Of a stretch of DNA of 64,000 bases, positions 10,392 to 21,352 are shown piece after piece. The stretch is taken from the NCBI GenBank assembly GCA_037178625.1, contig CM074127.1, positions 1,798,001-1,862,000 of the forward strand, in the 5' to 3' direction. A program made the position numbers and the translations under genes. Position 1 is the stretch's first letter. Each line of letters starts with the position of its first letter. Source of the DNA: Skeletonema tropicum. Its lineage: Eukaryota > Bacillariophyta > Thalassiosirophyceae > Thalassiosirales > Thalassiosiraceae. The notes under the pieces are model-generated. The model made no database searches, was not told where the DNA came from, and saw nothing but the letters and a program-made list of their open reading frames with translations.

Positions 10392-13300
10392 TCACACAAT
10401 TTCGACGTTTGGTTTCGCCTTGTCCAATATTGCCATGCAATCATCCAAGGCTGAGTTCATCAACTTCACAGGGTCGTCTTCACTCAAGACTGAAGACTGT
10501 ATGGATCCGTCAGTATGCTGTACGCCTTCGTCGTCCTCACTGGGAGCGCTTTGCAGATAAGTCACGTCATACATCATATTCGAAGTAGCGTCTTCGCCTC
10601 CATTTTCCATCTTTTCATCTTCTGTCGCTGGTTCGTTCAGTATCATCATCACTTTATTTAACTCATCATTTATTGACTTTTGATAACCTTCACCGGTCCC
10701 GTCTTGAGCGTCTTGGCTGTAGAACGGGTCTGACGGGAAGTCTGGTTGAGATGAAGTTTCACTCGCCGCATCGCTTGGAGGAGGTGGCATGTCCATGAAC
10801 GATGTATCTCTTGCTTTTTTCATATTCTCCAGCAACGAATTGGCACCATAAATAGCAATCGGATCATGAGATTGAATTGTTGCAGAATCATCCATCGTCA
10901 TATTGTATAATTCGGAGGGAACATCTCCTGCAAAGGCAGAATCGTCATCAACAAGGAAATTAGGAGTGCTGCCGTCAATTTGAAGATCATCATCATTGCC
11001 AAGTAAATTGTCAAACTGAAATTGTGATTCAATGCCCGATTTCTCACTGTCGGCCCATGTGGTATTTTTTTGTTGGGGTGATTTGGCCGTCCCAGAATAT
11101 ATGAAGGCACTGACGTTGCTTACAGTTGAATCGTCGCAGGATCTGTTCAGGTCATGTGAGAGCTTGATGCTTGAGGGACAATTGAATTCGGTTGGTTGTT
11201 CCTGAACGATCCCCTGTGGAGCTACCGGGCCAAAATCATACTCTAAGTTTTTGGAACTCAATGATAGGTCTTCTGAATCGTCAAATTCAGTGAAATCAAA
11301 CTTCTTCTTGAATCGACCAACAAATGACGTTGGAGATGGGGTAACTGCCTCGGTGTTAGTTGGGCTTGTTGGTTTCATAGCGTTTTTGTGCTCTTCGTCG
11401 TACGAGTATTGATTGCGGCGCTGTTGTATCAGAATAAACGACGCCATGGCGGATGCTATGACGACCAACGATGCAGCAATGGCGAGGGCAGGCCCAGCCC
11501 ATCTTGTAGCGTCGTTAAATCTATCATCCTCTACTTTGACATTTGCTGCTTCAGCGGCAGTTGCAGCTTGAATGCTTTGATCTGACATATTTCCGATCGA
11601 GAATGCCACCTTAGACACATCAACTGTGAGTTGCTCAGAGCTACTAATGAACGGATCTCCAGTCTCTTTGAGAATAGAGATGAAGGCAGTCTTTTCATCT
11701 CCAGTAAATGCATGTAGAGTTGCTCGGTCCAGCACTGCAGAAGCTTCATTGGCCGCAATTAAAGCAATCCTAGGATCCAAAAAGATTGCTACGAGAATAA
11801 GGCAACATGATGGGTGAGAACATTGTGACAAATCAGATATAGAAGTAGTTTTTGAGATTGAACGAGACCAAGCTTACCAATTACTTTGAACGCATTTGAT
11901 CGGACCACCTCACTGTTACTGACAATCTCGACGTCCATATCGTCATTCATAAAGGTGATCTCGACTCTTGCCGGAGAGCTAGTTAGAGATTCAGTGTAAA
12001 CATTGATTAAATGCTCTTCGAGGGCAGGGCGCTCTTTTTCATTTAAAGACATGAGTGGATTGAGCTCATGTGTACCTTTTAGTCTTCTATGACGGACTTC
12101 CTCTGTTGTCGCAGCTATCTTCAATTGAAACATTTGAGAAACGACAGAAGTTGCAGTAGTGACAGTGTTGGCAGCAATTCCAGTGGGTTCCTCTGTTAAT
12201 TCTGCGATTGTTGGCAACAGAGTTGTTGGCGAAGGAGAAGGAGCTCGACTTGGAGTTGCGGTTGGTAGTGCTGTTGAAGGCAACGGAGTTGGCGGAGGTG
12301 AAGGAGCTTGACTTGAAGTTACTGTTGATAAAGGGGTATTTGCAACCGGAGATAAAGTCGAGGGAGGTGATGTCGCAACAACAGGACTGTCAGTTTGAAT
12401 CGCAGGACTAGCTGTTGATAGCACAGGACTGGACGTGGGTGCCGATGACGGTAACGGTGTTGGCAGTGGGCTCGGAACTGCTGTGGGAGCATTCGTTGGG
12501 TTTGAAGTAACCTTTAATGTAGGTTTGGACGTTATGATTGTTTCAGTCTGATCGCTTCCTGCAACAACTGCCGCTGCCACCTCCAAAGCAGTACCCTCAA
12601 ACTCAAAAACGAGACTCATCTTTGGTGCAAACTGAATGTTCTCCTTCGAAGCATACACTACTCCTTCGCTTTTGTTAGTAGTAACGCGCACTGCAAAATG
12701 TGAAATAGTCTTGTCACTCCAACCCATCATAATCTCTTGCATCCTCTTTGTAATATCTGCTTCAGCCCATTTATAGGGCGACACTACCTCGAAGGAAGCC
12801 AATGTGTCATTAATTGTCTTTGGTAACAACTTCTTTGCTTCCTTCTTCTCTTTCTTCGGTTTATCTTCCGGAGGTTCTTCAACGTAATCACGCCACACAG
12901 CACTTTCTTCAGACCATTTTGTGTCTATTTCCTCAATGTATCCGCCAAATTGGTTCGTCAATGCTGTATTTTTGGCAAATAGATGAAGTTTCGCACTTTT
13001 CAATGATACACCCACATTCTTATTGAGGAGGACTTGATCCATCGTCCTCCCGATATAAAACTTCAGCATAGTCACCTTTGTCGGAGCACCTCCAATTGAA
13101 TCGATCTTTAGATTTGATTTGTCACCTAAAGGGATGTTAGGGCGGAATTGTTCGATGAACGTATCATCAACTGTGGATATTTCGACAGCCAAAGAAAGGT
13201 GATTGTTCTCACCGATAAATGTAGAGGATGTCAAATTGTAGAATTGAGTTGGAGCTTCCGTGGTTGGAGAACGCGTTGGCATTACGAAGTCATCATTAAC

Positions 13301-13555
13301 CTCTAGCCATTCATTGCAGAAATCGGAGAGTGGGCGTTCATCTTTGAATTCTTTCTTACAATTTTTAGGGAGAGGAGTTCCTTTGAGTGGATGAATTGTT
13401 GGGCCATCTGTAGGTGCCGAGCTGGAATCTACAGTCAACGCGAATTCTAATGCAGAATCATTGTTTACCACGTCTACAACTCTGGACACGTCCTTTTTTG
13501 CTTGTGTAGGTTGGAGGAGAGCAGCTACCAAGACAGCTACATGAAAAAGTTTCAT
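10392..13555 (-). CDS. Single-pass membrane protein: DNRLRE-like ectodomain, Pro/Thr linker, SEA-like juxtamembrane domain
   Basis: Two exons on the minus strand, 13555-11878 and 11788-10392, joined by an 89-bp GTAAGC...CGTAG intron in phase 1; product 1024 aa. Residues 1-19 are a signal peptide. About 100-320 resembles the DNRLRE/CBM96-type beta-sandwich seen in extracellular carbohydrate-associated proteins (TVDDTFIEQ near the start; later a VVYASKE turn and a hydrophobic LVFEF end). A linker of Ser/Thr/Pro repeats follows (about 345-465), then a 170-residue domain shared with the protein at 18463-19986. One transmembrane helix lies at about 657-680, followed by a 340-residue acidic cytoplasmic tail. 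The topology suggests a cell-surface or wall-anchoring receptor; ligand and signalling are unknown. Confidence 0.65.
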
Positions 13556-14002
13556 GCTGAATGTTGATCTCTTAGAGAAGAATCACAGAGACGTTGCTAC
13601 CACTAAACAATTAGAGCGTCCGCAGCCAACAGCGCACCACGTTGACCTCTACAGGCGAAGAGGCAGAGACGCTGACAACTTGTGGTGTTATGTATTGATA
13701 TTTGTGTTGTGCAGGGCAACGGCATTTGTTTGCAATCCAATTCAATTCATCCATGCGCCATCAAAAATCAAACAGCGGGGGCTTTCTGGTTCAATAAAGT
13801 CTTATATCATATTTTCGTATAATCGTACTAATTCCTATAGTACTGTATGCATTCATACTAATTCCTACTGTGAGCATCTTGTTGAGAAGAGGCAAGGACA
13901 GGTGAGGTGGGGAGGGGGCCGAATCACTAACTGTTAAAAGCAACAGATTGTGTTGGATTGAGGCATGCTAAGTAATGTGTAAATGAATCTAGCACTCCAA
14001 AA
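13556..14002. other. Intergenic region
   Basis: Upstream of the membrane-protein gene and downstream of the next minus-strand gene. It contains a short direct repeat of TACTAATTCCTA (around 13827 and 13857). No gene is seen. Confidence 0.5.
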
Positions 14003-17000
14003 TTACAATCCTAGCACTGCATCGATCCACTGTGTTGCATATTCGGCCTCCAACAAAATGTGTTGACACTTTGATTCTGAGCCAAGTTTGACTCTCTTTG
14101 CTGGCCTAGCAGCATCCACCTCTGCTGATTCTATTCCTTCAAGCTGATTGATTGATGCACATTTCGTACGCATTGGAATGGAAGATGCTGACTTCGTAGT
14201 TGTCAGTATGTCAAAGCAAACCAATTCAAGAGATTCAGCGGTTGCTTTGGCAGACACGGCAAACAGTTCACTGTGCATTTCAGATTTTGTCTTCATCTCT
14301 CCATCGCCTTCTTTGACTCTCTTTTCAACTATCTTCTGACGCATAGGTACGCTCAACGGCGGAACACGGATGAGGTTTGCATTTGTTTCGTCGATTATAA
14401 CACCACCAGCCCTGCAAGATTCAAGTAAGGAGAACGGAAATATTTAGATCAAAAATGAGTGACACCTTCAAACCATTTATTCTGCGTCTTCTTTTGCTTC
14501 AATTGACTTACATATCAATCACTGGATCTACTCCGCTTGATATTTTTAACGCAATTCCTGCTACTCCAAATACAGCTGCAATTCCAGAACATGTTATCAG
14601 TGAAGACCATGTTTGATCAACTGACTGGTCAACCGACTTTTCCCTCAGTGACTTTGAACTCAGCGCATCACTTTCATTCCAAAGTCCACCTACACCACAT
14701 TTTCGACCCAATGTATCCATCGATCTTGATAGGGCGTCAAATGCATCTCGAACCAAACGTCCAGTAGATTCGCGCTCGCCTACTTTTTTTGTAAAAATAT
14801 TACCTTGGGCTTGACGGGCTGACGCCATAGCTACATTACTTACAAGCTGGATGTCGCTTGTTGAAGGGTCGTTGCAAGCAAGTCGACGAAGAATGGATAT
14901 CGAACGATGAAATGTGGGCACAAACCTTCCGGAGCGAGAATCACACGCCAAACGAAACAACACTGTAGGAGGTCGCGTTTTTGGCGAAAAATGTTGATAT
15001 GATATGCTGCCAGCAACGGTTATTGATCCGCATTCAACTTCCAAATGAATCCAAGGTGGCAAATGACTTGCTTTTGTGCGATTGAGTGCATCGACGACAG
15101 CATGGCATCGACGCTCGGCACAAAGTACTGTGGCTGCTAATAGAGCGTCAGACATGGATAATTGAAATGGATTTTGTATTGATGACAGCAGTTTTTCTGC
15201 ATTTCTCTTCAGATGATGGCTCTTTGGAGTCATGTCGTTATCGGCATCAGATCCGCTTAGCGAAACCACTAGCCCGACCATTGGGATTGCTCTGATGCAC
15301 AAAGATAGTCGTTCCTTTCCTTTCTTATCCGATGCTGGTAGGAAATTATCATCACGACGCTGGCTTGGACCTGCGCCTTTGTTCGAAGTTGAATCAACCT
15401 TCTTACCATTTGTTGTGTCCTCATCGCGGCAAATAATGTCGCCTACTCGTGGAGATCCATACCGATCATCGCAATGCCAAAAATGGACTGCCATGACCGC
15501 TATCGGAGCTGGATTACTATTGTCGGATTCATTCCCAAAATCATGTTCTGAATCAAAAAAGTACGCTGGTGACACGGCAATCCCGTCACCCAGCGTCTCC
15601 TTTCCTCCAGAAACTCTGGCAGCTCCGCCCCATGCTCCACGACGCAGTGCCTCCGCCTGTGAAGAAAGCATTTCTAGCTGAAGAGACAGCGAGAATGCGT
15701 GAGTTACTTCAAACAAACGGAGCAGTGGCCGGGGTATGAGTGGATTTGAAGCAGTCTCGCTTGTTTTCTCTTCCTCTATCTCCATTGCATTTTCGTCCTT
15801 ACTTTTTGTAGTGGTTGTTGTATTTTTCATTGCTTCATTTGCCTTTCTACATATAGCCTCCTCCACAATCATTGCACGTTCACCAATCCTATGCAGATCA
15901 AACATTTGTTTCTTGTTCATTCCTAATTGATGGTCTGATTCTCCCGTTTTTGGAGAGCACCGTACATGTAGGGAGAGGAGCTTCCATGACGCATTGGCAT
16001 CTTCTGAAAGAACAGAGAGCCGAGCTTCCATTGGATATTGTTGTAAATTGATTTCGCTATCTTGTTCTTCTTCTCCTTCTTCTTCTTTTGCCACAGTTCT
16101 CTGTCGCAATGCTTCTGCAGTAGACACGGTACGGGGTGAACCGTATGTTAATCGAATAGAACCACCACCCTGTTCAAAGACGATTCGCCAGGGGAGTTGT
16201 GACGTCAACTCCTCCTTCCCTTTCTTGTTGTTGCTTCGAATTGAACCCACCTCACCCAAAACTAACTTTCTTCTTATAGCAGAAGCTAATCTTGCTTTCA
16301 GTTCCGATGGTGAATATGATTTTTCTTTGGATACACCGTAAGGATCAACAGCCAGTGCCACATCTGTTGGAAAATCGGGCCAGAATCCACCACCTCTAAC
16401 ACTACCACCATTATTATTTTCATCCACATGATTGGGAGTTGACAGGACGCACAATGCTCCCAAAACATCATGGCAATGACCCCTAGCCTTCCATAATTCA
16501 TCATGATGGAAATATAATGCATCCTGTGCTTCATCTTGCGATATCCACCCCGATTTCACAAATTGCAGTGCATCGGATGACACCTGTACAGTCGCTCCAA
16601 GCCGTGGCGGTGGCTCGTGAATTTTGGCAGCGTTGGATGACGTGGGAGATGATGACGCAGATGATGACTTGAGTAGCTTTTGATATTGGAGCGATGAGAG
16701 ACTTTTGGGTAGCGATGCTGCAGTGAGGGCATAGCAATGTGCCACTGCTTTGGTGTGTTGGACAATCCTACGAGTGAGTTCGTGCCGTCGTTGTGCAAAT
16801 GATAAATTGGCCATCTTTGCCTTTCTTGTTTCCAGAAGAGCATCGTTGGGATCCGAAGGTGCTCCTACGGTTGCGTTGACTTTATCTTCAGTGGAGGAAG
16901 CATTTCCATCCCCACCTGCGTTGTTGGTAGCAGTAGTGTTTTTTGCCACCGAGACGATTTTGACATCACTGTAAACGAGGTTGTATAAATCTTGATATAG

Positions 17001-17132
17001 GGAGTCTGTCGCAGAATTCACAACTGTTGATAGCGGGGCCATTGATAGTGCACCATTTTCAGTCTGAGACAGAGACAGGGGTGGTGGCCCTGGCGGAGGC
17101 TTGGTGCTGCCTTCAGAGTTCATGGTCACCAT
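14003..17132 (-). CDS. Probable Mediator subunit 14-like protein
   Basis: Two exons, 17132-14512 and 14411-14003, with a 100-bp GTAAGT...TGCAG intron that keeps frame; 1009 aa. Two in-frame ATGs (17132, 17123) open the gene. After a Pro-rich N-terminus, residues about 110-290 are helical with the LTRRIVQHTKAVAHCYAL and LWKARGHCHDVLGAL helices, then a segment ending ARLASAIRRKLVLGEV. It continues into beta-rich segments (WRIVFEQGGGSIRLTYGSP; EARLSVLSEDANASWKLLSLHVRC) laid out like the N-terminal part of MED14/RGR1, the central scaffold of Mediator. Identity is too diffuse to be certain; a lineage-specific nuclear protein is the alternative. The C-terminus holds a PAKRVKL basic motif that fits a nuclear localisation signal. 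Confidence 0.45.
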
Positions 17133-17469
17133 CTATCTCTTCATCTTTAGCACGGTTATGACGAAGCAGGTTCCCGTTATTATTTTCTTCCGCCACAGAT
17201 AATGTTACATATAGCAACTTAGTGTCACAGTATGTGTTACAGAAACTTGCTTCTACCTACCTACGGAGGAATTCCATTTGCAAGGGCATCAAAATTTTGC
17301 CTCTCTCCTCAAAATTTGAAGAGCATCTCCTTGCATGTCTCGTCCTCTCACTCTTGCTCTTGTGGCTTGGTATAGTATGAACGTGTACTAGAGTGGAGTA
17401 GTAGTTGGTGTAACAAGAAGCTATCAGCCAACTAAAGCATTCCATCCTGAGAAGAATTAATAAAGCAGC
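17133..17469. promoter_or_regulatory. Shared divergent upstream region
   Basis: 337 bp between two start codons that point away from each other (17132 minus, 17470 plus), so both promoters must lie here. No specific element is recognised. Confidence 0.45.
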
Positions 17470-18348
17470 ATGAAGAGTGTAACATATGTTATTGCGGCTG
17501 CTGGTGTGGCATCAGCGGCAGCAGGAGGAAGCAAAAAGTTGGAGTGGACAAAACAAGAGTTGGAAGAATCTACACTAGAATTCGTTAGAGAGAATAAAGA
17601 GCATGTCAAGTATGTTCGAAACAAGAATCTTCGAAAGCTCAAGTCTTCAAGATCTGATACATGGCGAAGGGAACTGCGGGGTGGAAAGGGTGGAAAGGGC
17701 TCGGCCGGGTGGAGTGGCAGCGGTAGTGGCTCTATTGATGGTCTCTGGAGTGGCAGCGGTAGTGGTAGTGGTGATGGATTGAGTCAAGGTGGAAAGGGTG
17801 GCAAGACAACCAGAGGTGGAGATTACTTGGGTGGAGGTCATACACAAGAAGCATTTTACATACTTCCCACTAGCTGCGCTGGTAAGTGCATTAGTTCAGA
17901 TGTCGACGAGGACTATGCGTTCAAAGATGTTCTCGAAACGTGCGATCATGATGAGTCGCAAAAATGGAACGTTCTCTCTGACGGATCATACGTCATGGTT
18001 GAATCATATGATAAACCACATTGGTGTATATCCATTAATTATCAAGATGGTGACAAGGATGAAACGTTCGAGGAAACTTGTATGGGAGAGTATTATTTAG
18101 CTCTGAAAGAGTGCGGAGCGTACGGGACACAGTGGTATTTTACTGGAGGTCAGCTCATCTCTTCTATGTGTTGGGCTGGAGGGTTGTCGAGTTACATGGC
18201 TGTGTATCTTGATAAAGATATGGAGTGTGAAGATAATTTATCTGTCTATGGCAAATCTCCAAACGAAGCCATCATGAGAGCAGACACATTCATGTTTGTG
18301 AGTCATTTGCCTGAATCTCCAATTGAAGTAGAGAACGTTTACACTTAG
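17470..18348 (+). CDS. Secreted Gly/Ser/Lys-rich protein with beta-trefoil-like C-terminus
   Basis: 292 aa, single exon. Residues 1-19 form a signal peptide ending in an Ala-rich cleavage region. About 55-65 contains a basic RREL site, which resembles the RxL processing signal reported for silaffins. The region 66-120 is almost only Gly, Ser and Lys (KGGKGS, SGSGSGS, KGGKT). From about 125 the sequence contains paired cysteines and two Q-x-W elements (QKWNVLSDGSYV and TQWYFTGGQL), as in ricin-B-type trefoil lectins. A wall or silica-matrix protein with sugar binding is inferred; no homologue is claimed. It diverges from the MED14-like gene. Confidence 0.55.
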   Translation: MKSVTYVIAAAGVASAAAGGSKKLEWTKQELEESTLEFVRENKEHVKYVRNKNLRKLKSSRSDTWRRELRGGKGGKGSAGWSGSGSGSIDGLWSGSGSGSGDGLSQGGKGGKTTRGGDYLGGGHTQEAFYILPTSCAGKCISSDVDEDYAFKDVLETCDHDESQKWNVLSDGSYVMVESYDKPHWCISINYQDGDKDETFEETCMGEYYLALKECGAYGTQWYFTGGQLISSMCWAGGLSSYMAVYLDKDMECEDNLSVYGKSPNEAIMRADTFMFVSHLPESPIEVENVYT

Positions 18349-18462
18349 CATCTGTGTGTGACAAAAACAATTACTCTGACATAGAGGTGGCAAGAACGAA
18401 TCTTATTCACAAAAAGTATTCATATTATAACGAAAGTTACGGACCTGTATAGATGATTATCC

Positions 18463-19986
18463 TTACGTTTTCTTCTCCGAAAGCAGTTCCTTGCAATGAC
18501 TGCCAATTTCCAACTCAACGTCAATAAATGGTGTGTCCTTCTTTGAGTCAAAGCTCGATATGCTGCCACCTCCTCCACATTCTGACACATTCTTCTGATA
18601 TTCGTCATCATCATCACTAGGTGACAAATCTATACCTAGATGAGAAATATTCGTACTGGAGCTTTGGCTATCATCTCCTACCAAAATTTGTAGAGGTGAT
18701 ATGGAAACATCACTCTCAACATTTGAACCGATGACATCGACCTCATCTGACGGGAAGTCGCCATGTAAATCTTCTGTTGAAGGTACTCTATCAAGTTGTC
18801 TTTTGCGAATTAGAACAGCCAGGCCAACTAGTAATGTTACGGTCAATACAAACCCAAACACTATCATGACACCAATGAACATCCTACTAGGACCAGTAGG
18901 TACATCTTTTATTGTCTCGCTTATTCCTTGTATCTCTTGTATTGCAGCAGCAGTGTTGCTTGAGTCGAATTTGTTGAGCTTCCTTACACTCACATCATAT
19001 CTATACTTCACTCCAAAGTAAGAAGGAGCTCCTGTAGCAAGAAAGTGATATTTCTCAATAAATGTTTCTTTTGAAGCACCTGAAAAAGCGTCGAGTGTCT
19101 TGTTCTCCAGCTGTGCTAATGTTGGTAGTGTGTGATTAGTTTCCTCTAAAAACGTTGCGTTGCCAAAAAACATTGAATGTTGAATACTATCTGACTTTGA
19201 CAATCTGGTTACACCACTGTCAACAAATTCAAGACTGACAGCGACTATAGGAATATGAAACGCTTCTTCATAGACTTCTCTGAGGTGTTGACGAGCAGCT
19301 GCAAGCTCGTGTTCTCTGGAAAGTACACCTACCTCGGTTGTGCTTGCGATTTGGCGGCTTGTTTGAGAATATGTTGTTAGGCTCATGAGATATGATCCAA
19401 TGTCAAGTATAACCACTTTTGCCCCTAACGAAGATGTAGGGAACGCAGTACCATCACTTGAAGGCTGACTTGGGCTTTGTATCGGTTGTAATGTTGGAGA
19501 CTTTATAGGATATGTTGTCGGATATGACGTAGGGCCTAACGTGAACTCTTGGAGACATTTTCTGAGCTTATTTTCTTTCTCGGATCCTTCACATTCAGGA
19601 GGGATCTTGGTGTCACTAAGTCCAAGAATAATTTGAGTTAAATCCCATTCCTCAAGGCATCCCTTGATATTGGTGGAATCTTCCCCTTCGCAGTCCTTGG
19701 GCGCACTGTCGAGGTTATGTTGAGCAAGAATGGATTGTATCTTGTTGTACTCGGCAATGCAGCCTTCGATATCCTTTGCTTCATCACACTCCTCTGGAAC
19801 ATGATCGATGTCTACAGTAATTTGATTTCTACGAGACGTAGCTAAGCATCGGCGGAGGTCTATACCCTTTAGCGAAGAACAATTACCAAGAGCATATTCA
19901 GTCCTTGCTTTGGCTGTGATGGAAGCTGTAAGCACAGATAGAAGGGCAGCCCTAAGTATTGCTGCAAGTGTAGATTCGGCTCTCAT
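18463..19986 (-). CDS. Single-pass membrane protein with Cys-pair repeats and SEA-like domain
   Basis: 507 aa. The ATG at 19986 is chosen because it opens a clean signal peptide (MRAESTLAAILRAALLSVLT); the frame stays open upstream but without an ATG-led signal. Residues about 33-155 hold four units of about 40 aa, each a C-x(8-10)-C followed by a hydrophobic residue and an acidic/aromatic pair (GCIAEY, GCLEEW, KCLQEF). A short Pro/Thr linker (158-190) precedes a domain homologous to the one in the 10392-13555 protein. The transmembrane helix is at about 368-393 and a 114-residue acidic cytoplasmic tail follows. The architecture suggests a surface receptor or adhesion protein. Confidence 0.6.
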   Translation of the reverse strand: MRAESTLAAILRAALLSVLTASITAKARTEYALGNCSSLKGIDLRRCLATSRRNQITVDIDHVPEECDEAKDIEGCIAEYNKIQSILAQHNLDSAPKDCEGEDSTNIKGCLEEWDLTQIILGLSDTKIPPECEGSEKENKLRKCLQEFTLGPTSYPTTYPIKSPTLQPIQSPSQPSSDGTAFPTSSLGAKVVILDIGSYLMSLTTYSQTSRQIASTTEVGVLSREHELAAARQHLREVYEEAFHIPIVAVSLEFVDSGVTRLSKSDSIQHSMFFGNATFLEETNHTLPTLAQLENKTLDAFSGASKETFIEKYHFLATGAPSYFGVKYRYDVSVRKLNKFDSSNTAAAIQEIQGISETIKDVPTGPSRMFIGVMIVFGFVLTVTLLVGLAVLIRKRQLDRVPSTEDLHGDFPSDEVDVIGSNVESDVSISPLQILVGDDSQSSSTNISHLGIDLSPSDDDDEYQKNVSECGGGGSISSFDSKKDTPFIDVELEIGSHCKELLSEKKT

Positions 19987-20277
19987 TTGGAAGAGTCGAT
20001 TATAAGATGATAATCCAATCCTATTGTACTCAGGCAATGTCCCAAGCAGGGTAATGTTGTCGAAGTGCACAAGGTGCGCTTTGATCGGATGATTGAAGGT
20101 TGGTAGGTTACGTTCAAGGCGGGCACACACAAATACTTAGCATGATGAACGGCAACTCTCGCTCATCTCCCTTTTTCTTTTCGCGCATCGTCCACTCAGC
20201 CGCTCGGCACTCACTACCATACACTGTCTCCCGCCAAAAAATCTTCAAAAAACACAAAACACAAGGTCACCTTGACA
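19987..20277. promoter_or_regulatory. Shared divergent upstream region
   Basis: 291 bp between the starts of the membrane protein (minus) and the EF-hand protein (plus). It must carry both promoters; no defined site is recognised. Confidence 0.4.
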
Positions 20278-21273
20278 ATGGCGACGAAGACAGCGACGCA
20301 GGCAGCTGCTGCACATGCAGTGCAAAAGCAGGTGAACAATGGACCTCCGCAGGTGGGATCTCCCAAAGACGGTAAAGAGCAGGAAACAAAGCCTGCAGGT
20401 TGGAGGGAGTGGTTTCTACGTTTTGGAGCTGTAGGGAATAGTAAGTTTTACAAACATTTTGACGCGACAGTTAGCCGAACTCAGCTAACTCCCTCTCTTC
20501 TTAAATTTTTACTTCTAGTGGGAGTGCAGGGCGCCAATGTGGCATTACAGGTGGCTAAAATGGCGAAAGCTTATACTGGCGGAGGAGCCCCTACAGGTCG
20601 CTTGAGGGCAGGGGCTTACTCTGTTTACGCAAGCAGTGGATTAGGTGCAGTTCATTCACCAGCTGTCATAGTCAAGGAGCGGCAACTTACAAAAGAAGAT
20701 ACATTTCGTACAGCGTTAAATGGTATTAGAGAGGAGCAGGGTCGTCTATCCGCAGAAAACGACATATTATCAGACGAAATAGATGAACTGCAGTCAGAAG
20801 TTGATCGGATGAATGATATTGAAATGGCATTGAGGCAATTATCAGAGACGCAAGGGTCACAGCTTAGTGAACTCATGGATCTAATTCGCCAGAACAAAGA
20901 AATTAATGAAGGGATGAGAGCTGTGCTGAAAGCAAAAGTTGCAGAGGAGGTTATTTCATTAGTTCTTGATATCGATAATGATGGCAGCTTTACAATTCAA
21001 GATAAAGAGATTGATCGGCTGATTATTGGAATGAATCTGATGGATGGAGTGTCCTTTGATGAACAGCACTTTCGAGAAGATCTTGCGGAGTGTGGAGGAT
21101 CAGTGGATGAAGTTATTGCGATGATTAAAAATATGTTTGAGAGTGATGAAGAAGGTGAAGAAAGGACGACCGAACGCACAGCAGGGCGATGTACCATTAA
21201 TGTTGATTGTCCCGAAAACTTTTTCAAGAAGAGAAGGGAAAGTTCAATTGCAAGGATGGATTTGGATTCGTAG
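20278..21273 (+). CDS. Coiled-coil protein with one EF-hand
   Basis: The ATG at 20278 (ACA ATG GCG) is the first usable start; 331 aa unspliced. A likely 78-bp intron (20441-20518, GTAAGT...TTCTAG) has a length divisible by three and no in-frame stop, so spliced (305 aa) and unspliced products share one frame. Residues about 145-220 form a coiled coil of heptad Leu/Ile/Met with Glu/Gln. Near residue 225 is a single canonical EF-hand loop, DIDNDGSFTIQD, with Asp/Asn at the calcium-coordinating positions. The tail is acidic and then basic. A calcium-responsive structural or organelle-associated role is inferred. A short hydrophobic segment (KFLLLVGVQGANVAL) exists only if the intron is retained. 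Confidence 0.55.
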   Translation: MATKTATQAAAAHAVQKQVNNGPPQVGSPKDGKEQETKPAGWREWFLRFGAVGNSKFYKHFDATVSRTQLTPSLLKFLLLVGVQGANVALQVAKMAKAYTGGGAPTGRLRAGAYSVYASSGLGAVHSPAVIVKERQLTKEDTFRTALNGIREEQGRLSAENDILSDEIDELQSEVDRMNDIEMALRQLSETQGSQLSELMDLIRQNKEINEGMRAVLKAKVAEEVISLVLDIDNDGSFTIQDKEIDRLIIGMNLMDGVSFDEQHFREDLAECGGSVDEVIAMIKNMFESDEEGEERTTERTAGRCTINVDCPENFFKKRRESSIARMDLDS

Positions 21274-21352
21274 TTTGTTTGATGTACACGATGTATATTA
21301 TATACGTTTTGTAAACTTAACAAAAGTTATTTTGTCTTCCTTTCAAACGACA

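Noticed and set aside
15232..16341. Plus-strand frames of 115-149 codons
   Set aside because: Antisense shadows of the Mediator-like gene, without their own signals.
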